DNA of 64,000 nucleotides. Source: Sepiola atlantica. Taxonomy: Eukaryota; Mollusca; Cephalopoda; Sepiida; Sepiolidae. The translations under genes were made by a program, and so were the position numbers. The stretch covers positions 53,716,446 through 53,780,445 of the forward strand of contig OY744525.1 in NCBI GenBank assembly GCA_963556195.1. Reading direction: 5' to 3'. Positions 55,660-64,000 of the stretch are shown in pieces. Every line of letters starts with the position of its first letter. Position 1 is the first letter of the stretch. The notes below the pieces were generated by a model. That model ran no database searches and was not told the origin of the DNA. It worked only from the letters and a program-made list of their open reading frames with translations.

Positions 55660-58600
55660 AAAATAAAAATCGATGGTTGTGCCCAAGATTAGCACAGTCA
55701 GATCTAACCCTACACTTGAAACAGACTAATTAGCGAATTGTAAGAATCTGAAAAAAATCTTTTGAAAACTAAAATCTCCACCACAGCCTAAAATTAAGGA
55801 AGAACTTTTGTTCAGACAATACAGGAACAATAACACAATTTTTAAAAATACTATCAAAATACAAAAATCTTCCTGCGTATGTTCACTATGTTTTTCCGAC
55901 TGCCTGTCATCATATCTCGTCTGTTAAAATGGGATGTGTCCACGTGAGATACTATAGACTGCCCCCCAGCCAAGACCTTGGAGAATGTTAAGTTAGGAAA
56001 TAATTCACAATAGGAAAAATGTTGAAGTAAATGGACAGTGATAGGGAGGCCAGCAAATCTATTGAACTACCCAGATGAGATGGTGCCATGACAGTCAGTT
56101 GTTAGTTTCTGAGTAGCGAGATAGCGATAAGAAAAATTGTTGTAGCCAGTTCCGGTGATCAGCTGAGAGAAAGATTTCCAGTCAAAAGTAGATATATTGA
56201 GGAGATGGAGCAAACAAGGGGTCAGTCAGAGTTTGGCTTGAGAGAGATCGCCAAAAGAGTCCAAGACTTGGCGTCAGACAAAGGAGATTGCCATTAGGCC
56301 CAACAAGACCGGGCAACAGACAGCGTTTGAAGTCCTTAGCCACGAAAACGTATCACACACGAGTTATACGAACAACTTGTCTCGTGTTATTTTTACCGTA
56401 GCGTGGCCACAGAGATGATCGCTGGACTGCGCGCGCACACACACCCACAAAAAAACAACAAAAAAAAACAACTGAGTATGCACCTTTACCCTATTGCAAA
56501 TGGCTACCCGACAAGCCAAACATTGCAATCGCTTTAAACTTGCTAAGTTATCTATTATCATAGAGATTTACCTTGAGGAAATCTTCTTTCAAATAAACAT
56601 CATCAGCAATGGCTTCTTTGACTGGTTTGCTTCCTGTAGGCAAATCGACAGTGGCATGGGTCACATCAGGGAACTGAGTCGAAGAGTGGTTTCCCCAAAT
56701 AATGACGTTTTTCACATCCTGGGAACCAACGCCACACCGGGCAGCAATCTGAAGATAAGATAAGATTTTTTTCAAAATTCAATTAAATATTGCAAAGAAA
56801 AAATACAAAGTATTGATAATCAGAGTCAGGACTTACTTCCATCTGAGGAACAGTCGATACTCAAGTTTGAAGAAAGGAAGAAAAAGAAATGATTATGTAT
56901 CATTCCTAACAAATTCATTCACAAAAGGACTGAAGCATGAAAGATAAGGCCATAACTCCTCTTACATTCCCCGTCATAAAATTGTGGTAATTGTTGTTAC
57001 CTGATACTTGGCTCGGTTCTGGTCAAGTCGGGTAAGAGCAGAGAAGTTCTCGGGTGGAATACTCGGAGCATTCTTCATGCAAATCAAAGCATTTGTGTTG
57101 GCTGGGTTACCAACAACCACCACCTGAAATGAAAAAAATTTGATTTTTTTAATTCAAATGACAAGCAGGCATATTTTTTTTATTTATTTTTTTTTTTTTT
57201 AAATCAATCTTATTTTATGTCAGAATTTTTAAGATTGTAGTAATTTAATCATTAGATGGAATGATTAAAATGAGTACTTGAACGAAGTTATCCAAAAATT
57301 CAGAGAACGTATCCCAAGGAAGGACTGGGTGACCCTGAACCGAGCAAGAGCAAACGTTGGAAAGATAGCCAGCAACCTCCACAGGTGGGAACCAGCAACA
57401 ACAAGCAACTGCCCTTGTAGAAATCCCAGACAGACAATGGAACACGTTTAGTGACTGCAGTGATGGACCAACTTGTACTGACCGAGATTTGATGCACTGT
57501 AACCTTGATGCCCAACGACGGATCCAGTATTGGCAAGATAAGATATTATGACAATGACAATTATGGCAATAGAGACCAATCCGAAAATTTTAAGATGGGA
57601 TATTGAATCAGACCTACGAAAGATCTTAAACCACTCTTATAATACCCATTGGCACAGAATGCATTATCTGCTAAATGCTGGCCAATAGAAGGTTCTAAGG
57701 CCGAAGAGGATTGGTACAAGGAACCAAGCATACCTGGTCAGATCTTTGATGAGACATGCTAGTTGTACCAGGTCTCCACGTGTACACCAGTTTGCCCACT
57801 ATAACCAGCATTATTACAGACATCTAAATTGATAGATAATATTTCTGATATAGAGCAAACTATCTTTGTTTTCATTCTCAACTCCTTTTTATCAGTTCGC
57901 CTTGACGCTATGCAAATTTCCCTTTCAAACTTTCATGCATGGCACAGGCTATTTTTTGTCGTTTGTGTCGGGGGGGATCTGTCCATTACAAAAGGGAAAG
58001 CGTCTGTCCGCATTTCTTCTCTGCAGTGTTAGAGAAAATCTTGTCATGACTTCTAGACAAGGAATGGTTTAATCTGCAAGCTGGAGGAGAATGAACAAGA
58101 CATTTTTTGCCTTTTTTCTATTATTTTTAGCCAAGCGCTGAGGTATGAATTATATTTTGCTTCTACAAGCTAACAGCACAAGGCAGCGTCTCTCCACTGC
58201 TACAGCGAATTGCAGACTAACTTTCTCTCACTAAAGAAAGAAAAAAAAAAAAATGGCTATCAGTTAAAGGCACCACCCTCTGTCGCCAGCCCCCTCCCCT
58301 CTAGGCACAAGTCATAGTAAGCCTAGAAGTTTAACCTTTTCTAGCCTCCGAGAACAAAGCCCAGGCAATATTTGATATTTTCATGCACCAACTTGAAAAA
58401 AGATTGTAATTTAATTTTACCAAGTCTGGCTCAAGGCCGCGCAATATAATACACATTTGAAGCCTACCATGCCATATGTATACAAACTCCTTAAGGCTTT
58501 AGTTCCTGTCCACTCGCTAGTAAATTTAGGTATGTGTATATATTTATATGTAAAGGATTCACTCCTAAACTAATTAACCGATCATTATGAATTTCCGAAC

Positions 58601-60806
58601 ACAGCTGCTAGGCATAAAGGGTTATAATGTGCTCTGTATTTAGTGTTATGCAAAGATGGTAAAAAATGAGTGGAAGCCCCTTCACGAAAATTCAGATTTG
58701 TGAAATTTTAACAATAGGTATTAGACATCAATTAATAAATATTCCCAAAATTTCAGTTTATTTAGAGTATTTTAAAGGGTTTTTAGGAAGTATATGGGAA
58801 CAACCTCTTATTTGAAAATTCAAATATATCAGATCTGCATTGAATTTTATCCATAGTCATTGGACATCAATTAAACAAGATTCCCAAATTTTAATTCTTT
58901 TTAAGCCTTAAATTTGAGACAATATCTAGATTGAAATTCATGCAATGAATTTTGATCAAAATTGGAATAAGGATTCTAGTCATAAGATTTACTATCATTC
59001 TATCTTCATTTTCAGTATGTATTTAATAAGTTAATTTGTAAAAAAGAAACTTTTTTAAACATTGAGAAAGATAGGAAGGGGGTTCTATCCCCACCCCGAC
59101 TCCATCTCTCCTACTTACCTTGGCAGTTTTTTTCGCATGATCATTTAGGGCCTTACCCTGAGCTTGGAAAATCTTTACGTTTGCCGCTAACAAATCTTTA
59201 CGTTCCATGCCTTCACGACGGGGCATGGCACCGACCAACATGGCTACATCAATATCTTTGAAAGCTACCTCGACGTCTGAAGTAGCAATGATTTCTTAAA
59301 AAAAGAAAAAAAATTTATTTAGAGATAGTTTTGTGGTGTTGTACATAATGTTTTTTAGATAAACAGGAGGCATTTTTTCTGTTGATGTTTGCTATAATGG
59401 TTAGAGTAGGTATGCCAAACTGGCCTGTTTATGCTGAGAAAAAAAACAATAAAATTTAACTTACGATATCTCCGCTATTTTTCAGGTTATATCTACGAAA
59501 TTAGCACGTAAATAAAATTTAAACTTTCCTTTTTCTAATGATATTTTTTCTTGTATGATGATTAGTTTTTTTGTTTTTTTTATTAACTATTTTAATAACA
59601 AATGCGTTTAGGTCCGCTCTTTTTCAAAAACAAATTGTTAGTCCTGTTTTTTTAACATCTATGCCCTTCACAATGTTAAGTAATCTACTTTGAAAAATCA
59701 TTCCATCTTATAAGAGAAAAGTTATTCTTTAATTTGGTGGGCGAAGTATAAAATTTTAAGTTAATTTTCATAAAAAAACTTGAAAACTTCAGTGAATAAA
59801 ATTTTACAGACATTTAATTTTTTAAATTTTGCTTTTGATACCATTGGATAAAGCAGGGTTTCTCCAATAATAATTAATAGGATTAATATTGATCTTATTT
59901 AACATTGCGAACAGCTCCAGAATAAAAAAGACAGGTCTACACATTTTTTTATTTCTGATAAGTTAACGAAAAAGTTAAGACAACGTGTGTTTAAACATGC
60001 CTTCCTCATGTCTCCCCGCAACGCGCATGTAAAAATAACTCCTTCACCTTCCACGACAGGCATTATAATAGAAAAAGCAGTGTTGCTTTCTTTCTTTCTT
60101 TTCTCTCACTGTCCTCCCTCTCTCTCAATAAATATTTACAATTTTGTGCTAACTTTCTGTTTAAAAAAATTTTTCTCTAATTTTTATTTTGAAAAATATT
60201 TCATTAAATGAGGTTCCTGCTTTTTATTTGATGACCCATAATTCTTCAGGCAGGTCATGTGTCGTCTATGATCTCTATTTTAATGGATGAGGTCATCCCT
60301 TATAACTCAAAGGATCCTCCAGGTATCTTCACAATATCCCTTATATATTGGCTATAACAGAAACATATAACCAAATTAAAGCTCCATAGGATGAGTGAAA
60401 CTGCCTGTAAAATCTTCCATTATATTATTCAATAAATATATTTTATCTTTACACATTTGAAATTTAACATTAACATTTTTTTTAAATTTAAATAACACTT
60501 TATAAGTTTTTATCAAGGTTTTGATGTAAAACCTTTTTATTTTCTTTACATGCCAAAAGTTGGGTCACTCCACAAAATCTTACAATAATTTTTAAAAAAA
60601 AATTTTTTTTTTTTAATTCCTCATCCAAAAATTAGTCACATATATTTCATGTATCCACAAAATGTTATGAGGTGATATATGTGTCGATTTTCAGTATTTA
60701 CTTCAACAGTGTTCAATACGTGAGTAAAGCTAGGTAGTAAGTTATGAAAATATATTTATGGCAATTAAGCTACACAGAGGATTCCGCCTTGTAGTTAATC
60801 GTCAGG

Positions 60807-60842
<36 letters not shown>

Positions 60843-62460
60843 CATGGTTTTGAATCCTGCCGTAGTCAGCAACGCCGATGAGCCGCAGTAACAGTGAAAC
60901 ATGTCCGTGGATAACTATTTTATTTATAAATAAACATGTATGTATATATATATATATATATATATGTCACAGATAATGTATGTAAGGGAGTTAACTCGCT
61001 CAAGCACTTAGGTAGTGCATCGTTATAAAACTTAGATAAAGCTGATATTATTGCAAAAAAGCAAACTAACTAAAGACACTCATAGGCGATAAAACGATCA
61101 CATATTTCAGACATGATCTCCGTAGCTTAGTGGTACAGCACCGACTACAGTCCCTGTGGTCAGGGTTTTGAATCCTGACTTAGCCACACTGATGAGCCGC
61201 AGTAACTGCGAAACACGTGTCAGTGGATAATTATTATAGTATATATATATATACACTAACGGTATTCATTTTGTATTGCTTGTATGGAGATATAATGCAA
61301 CTCAGAAAGTTAAGAAAAATACTTTCAAATATTGTCGTGTTTACAATATTTGCTATGAAATGAAAGTTAAAAATATGTGGAATAAAATAATAAATTACTA
61401 AATAAATAAAATACGCAATTAAGTAATAAAAAAAGTTGTAAGCGTGCTGGTGTTCTTAAAATACTACTTGTTGACGTTGACACTGCATTTCGTAACGTTT
61501 CTGTAAAATGGTAAATGGCTTTAACGAATTGAAACAAATTCCTTTTCTACAGCCCAAATCCTATCATGTGCAAGCAACGGTTCTCATGAGGTTTTCTCAT
61601 AGAAGCTTTATTTACATTTCTTATATATATCAAATGTTAAATTGTTTTTAATGCCAATACGTAGTTAAAGCAAAATAAATTGAAACGCATTCCAACGCTA
61701 TTGATAATGTTTACCCATTCATTTATTTATTTTTTATTATCGCTTTTTTAAAAAAAATTTTATGGAAATCGCTCTGGACAAGGCATGAAGCCACTTGATG
61801 TAAGGAGCTAAAAAAATACTACTACAAAGTCAAAAACTAGTCAACAATAAGTGTTATATGGATAGATTCTGACCCAGAAAAAAGCAATTCCCCCTGTCAG
61901 CAACATCGCTAAAGGACAAAATAAGGGAAGCGAGAGTTACGAGGCTGCTGAAAGTAAACCCAAGGTTAATTCATGTTTTGAAACATGACGTAAATCATAA
62001 ATCTATGACGTCATGCCAAAGTTATAATTATTTGTTACGGTAATGTTTTAAGCTCTATTTATAAGAAAATCAAAATAGGTCAGTCGATAGAACTTCAGAC
62101 CGAAGGTCTCAAGGTTTCGGTCATGGCATCCGCTTTTTTTGTTGGGAATTTATTATTTACTCTTAATGTAATATTCTCCATTTCTAAAAGTAGTTAAGAT
62201 TTGATATTTTGAAATGAGACAAATTTCAAAATCTATTTATAACGTTAAAAAAAAAATTGTTACTGACGCACTGACAAAAATCTCTAAGATTATAATCAAG
62301 CTCCAAAAATCAACACTTAATGTTCATCCATATGTACACGTGTTTCCCTCCAAAATAATCTTTTTATCACTATTACATCAGAGTAAAGCTTGAAAAACTT
62401 TTACAATTTTCCTCATTAGCATATAGACTTCATCAATTTCAATTAAGACATTTTCTATTG

Positions 62461-62501
<41 letters not shown>

Positions 62502-63029
62502 GGGAAGTTTCTCAACCATTAAAACTATATAATAAAAAATTAAACCTTAAGTCCCAAGTCATTCAGTGGAAAATCACTCATGTAAGTCAATTTAATTTTT
62601 ACAGTTATTATATTAGTTTGCTTCTAACATTATTTAAGGGATCATCAGTTGTTTACAATGAAAAACTGTTTCGGGAATTTAAATAAATGGATTTTGCAAG
62701 GTTATGCTGTTTAAAGTGAACAATGTGTGCTGAAAAAAAAAACTGATCCCAAATCAACACTTTCACTTAAAATGTTTCCATTGTAACTTTATGATCAGAA
62801 TAGAATTTAAAAATGAAAATAAAAAAATATGTAATTAAGTATTTCATTTGTAAACATTTATGAACACAAAAACACAAAAGATAGAAAACCTAATACCCCT
62901 AAACTAATTCTAACAGAAGTGTAAATTATTACCTTTGACAAGTGGCAGAGCACAGTCATAGAGTTCCATGACAACTCCGTTAAGAACACCCATCATTGGC
63001 TCAATGTCAAGCAACACCAGAATGATTGG
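52524..63029 (-). CDS. MDH1: cytosolic malate dehydrogenase, six 3' exons (5' end outside window)
   Basis: NAD-dependent oxidation of malate to oxaloacetate in the cytosol, part of the malate-aspartate shuttle. Coding segments, minus strand: 63029-62933, 59294-59119, 57123-57001, 56748-56572, 53402-53289, 52733-52524, giving 298 residues plus stop. All introns are GT-AG; the first seen has phase 1, the others phase 0. Diagnostic blocks: [39 protein letters not shown] (substrate-binding arginines, mobile loop); [29 protein letters not shown] (Asp-Arg pair); [16 protein letters not shown] (catalytic His); [40 protein letters not shown]. About 34 residues with the GAAGQI nucleotide-binding loop are missing, which would give about 332, the usual length. 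No signal or stop defect; apparently functional. Confidence 0.96.
53289..53402 (-). CDS. MDH1: MDH1 exon
   Basis: 114 nt, 38 codons, [20 protein letters not shown] to DWWNGVPD. Donor GTAAGT. A run of T/A next to the donor (53260-53283) makes the intron start nearly homopolymeric on the minus strand. Confidence 0.95.
53403..56571 (-). other. MDH1 intron, 3,169 bp
   Basis: A GC-richer 400-bp island at about 53725-54125 has open frames on both strands (minus: [20 protein letters not shown] ... [11 protein letters not shown]) and is probably an interspersed repeat, but no second copy is in the window. (TA)n at 55620-55657. 56030-56360 is moderately GC-rich and unassigned. Confidence 0.5.
56572..56748 (-). 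CDS. MDH1: MDH1 exon with catalytic histidine
   Basis: 177 nt, 59 codons, [15 protein letters not shown] to [15 protein letters not shown] holds the catalytic His. Donor GTAAAT; it is separated from the previous exon by the shortest intron (252 bp). Confidence 0.96.
57001..57123 (-). CDS. MDH1: MDH1 exon
   Basis: 123 nt, 41 codons, [11 protein letters not shown] to LDQNRAKYQ. Donor GTAACA. Includes the Asp of the Asp-His catalytic pair and the third substrate arginine region (TRLDQNRA). Confidence 0.96.
57270..57545 (+). pseudogene. LINE 3' coding end inside an MDH1 intron
   Basis: Plus strand: [45 protein letters not shown], a one-base frameshift, [27 protein letters not shown] and a stop. 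The CPC.NP.QTMEH....C motif is the zinc-knuckle-like end of a LINE polyprotein, as in 2478-3060 but from another subfamily. It runs antisense to MDH1 within the 57124-59118 intron. Confidence 0.7.
59119..59294 (-). CDS. MDH1: MDH1 exon with active-site loop
   Basis: 176 nt, completing the split Glu codon, then [19 protein letters not shown] to DHAKKTAK. Donor GTAAGT. It carries the PRREGMER loop that closes over the substrate. Confidence 0.96.
60843..60935 (+). mobile_element. tRNA/hammerhead composite repeat, copy 2 (5'-truncated)
   Basis: B-box-like GGTTTTGAATCCTGC (60847-60861), then CCGAUGA (core U4 changed to C, 60875-60881), a helix II remnant GCCGCAGUAACAGU, GAAAC (60896-60900), and a short helix III ending in GUC (60903-60905). 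Helix I partly pairs CGUGGAU with the bases before the core. It starts right after a (TA)n tract and ends at GTGGATAAC. The core change predicts no activity. Confidence 0.6.
61118..61235 (+). mobile_element. tRNA/hammerhead composite repeat, copy 3 (most complete)
   Basis: The tRNA-like head has an A box TAGCTTAGTGG (about 61128) and a T-arm CAGGG-TTTTGAA-TCCTG whose loop is the B box. CACA-CUGAUGA follows (core 61189-61195), then GAAAC (61210-61214), a short helix III AC-ACGU-GU and triplet GUC (61219-61221). AGUGGAUAA pairs with UUAGCCACA before the core (helix I; first and sixth positions mismatched). Helix II is weak (GCAG/CUGC displaced by three bases). It ends in ATTATTATAG(TA)n. Confidence 0.65.
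62075..62140 (+). repeat. weak tRNA-like sequence
   Basis: GGTCAGTCGATAGAAC and AAGGTTTCGGTCATGGC are placed like A and B boxes, but both deviate from consensus. It may be a tRNA-derived SINE head. Low support. Confidence 0.25.
62933..63029 (-). CDS. MDH1: MDH1 exon, first one in the window
   Basis: 97 nt, P-I-I-L-V-L-L-D-I to L-P-L-V-K plus one base. Acceptor TTTCAG, donor GTAATA. LLDIEPM contains the acidic residue that binds the adenosine ribose of NAD. Confidence 0.95.
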
Positions 63030-64000
63030 CTGAAAGGACAAAGCAAAAGAACTTTAGAATAAACTAGATGACCCGTTGATCCAACATTGGTACATTCTAC
63101 ATTAGATAAATAGAAAAAAAATAAATAAACGGTTAGTCAGGTTTAATGTTTTCAACAACTGTAACAAAATTTATAGACAAAACATCCATCTTTTGACATG
63201 TGCCATTTTCGCAAAGCCATGCGGTAGACTGCTTAAGACATGGAGGAGATCAGTTGATGACTACATTATCCTGACAGGCGACACAAGCAAAATGGCAACA
63301 TACAGGAGAAGTTAGAAGAAATTCACAGAAAATCTACCCTCGTACAAGACAAAAAAAATGAAAATAATATAAAAGGATTTTAAAATACATTGTGATATCA
63401 TAATAGACTATCCCTCCCTATTCTGTCTTAATTTACATCATTCCATTTCTCTTACTTATCATTTGTCTTTTATTTAGCTTTCCTCCCACCGTCTAAAATA
63501 CTCATGTGCATATGAAATGTGCATGGGGACAAGCAAGCTAACACGACAAACATTCTCAGAGTTTTAGTAGTATATAAATTAATGGGTACTTCTCCAAATT
63601 AGGACCCGAGCTAACTTTGACCTTGTCGTTAAGGTTAGGGTAAAAGTTAGCTCGGGTCCTAATCTAAAGAAGTACCGATTAATGGTACCTGATCTTCCTG
63701 CAGGGTTACATTCCAGACAAAACCGTGAATAGCGAAAATCCGCAAATAGATTTTGATATCTCTAAGTTCATTAAAAATCAAGGATTTTTACATTAGCATG
63801 TGTTTTTTGCATGAAAACCAACAAATTAGCATAGATTAGCCCTTTCTGCTTGCAAGTTAGATGATTTTTTTTTATATTTCCGATTCGTATAAAGTTTGCA
63901 AAAATTTGGAATACCAATGCTTTTGTATGAGCCACATTTAATATGAATCCTACAGAATAATTAGCGTTTTTGAGTGTTTTTGTCATATTGACCGTAGTTG
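63030..64000. other. MDH1 upstream intron; perfect long hairpin at 63598-63672
   Basis: No exon encoding the MDH1 amino end (GAAGQIAYSL-like) is visible. At 63598-63672 TTAGGACCCGAGCTAACTTT and AAAAGTTAGCTCGGGTCCTA form a stem of about 36 bp with GGTACTTCT/AGAAGTACC outside and a 20-nt loop, a small hairpin-MITE candidate. Confidence 0.55.

Larger units (their letters stand above)
59295..62932 (-). other. MDH1 intron, 3,638 bp
   Basis: Holds two tRNA/hammerhead repeats (60843-60935 and 61118-61235), (TA)n tracts at 60811-60838, 60944-60965 and 62464-62497, and a weak tRNA-like word at 62075-62140. The rest is AT-rich with no exon-like frame. Confidence 0.6.

Noticed and set aside
61118..61190. 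Functional tRNA gene
   Set aside because: A and B boxes and the T-arm are present, but acceptor-stem pairing is absent and the sequence runs into a hammerhead and microsatellite, as in a SINE.

Overview
The window is nuclear DNA of an animal with long introns and very many repeats. The one clear host gene has spliceosomal introns with GT-AG boundaries, the intergenic DNA is AT-rich with many (TA)n tracts, and the repeats (Penelope-like elements, restriction-endonuclease-type LINEs, Merlin, mariner, hammerhead-bearing elements) fit a lophotrochozoan. A mollusc, possibly a cephalopod, is my best guess; this is inference, since no marker gene fixes the species. No prokaryotic operon, CRISPR array or complete mobile-element gene was seen.

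Layout. 1-7250: decayed fragments (LTR-retrotransposon leader, jockey-like LINE end, snRNA-headed SINE, a hAT-type MITE). 7248-11935: four 5'-truncated copies of one R4/Dong-like LINE lying head to tail, each bounded by (TAA)n. 11936-21628: LINE 3' ends, a 1 kb extremely AT-rich block, a Merlin-type element with 8-bp target duplication, Penelope GIY-YIG relics and a second snRNA-headed SINE. 21629-30510: a satellite of about 24 monomers of about 328 bp with traces of a three-monomer higher-order period, split by a 998-bp foldback transposon. 30511-38800: (TA)n-rich DNA with a jockey-like LINE relic, a 2,000-bp inverted-repeat transposon with a 9-bp duplication, and two hammerhead ribozymes 357 nt apart. 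38900-41660: a cluster of Merlin-type elements and palindromes. 43000-44170: a dead mariner. 45890-47735: a duplicated unknown sequence, one copy split by a LINE end.

52524-63029 (minus strand) holds the last six coding exons of cytosolic malate dehydrogenase (MDH1): 298 residues, all reading frames and splice phases consistent. The first exon or exons, about 34 residues, lie beyond 64000. Its introns carry a LINE end, snRNA/tRNA-type repeats and two more hammerhead-like elements.

The most interesting signal is a set of hammerhead (type I) ribozyme motifs. Two at 37509-37562 and 37866-37919 have intact cores, pairing stems and a GUA cleavage triplet, and would release a 357-nt RNA. Three more follow tRNA-like sequences just upstream of simple repeats. 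A hammerhead-like core also ends a Penelope relic, and weaker versions may exist in the satellite monomer.
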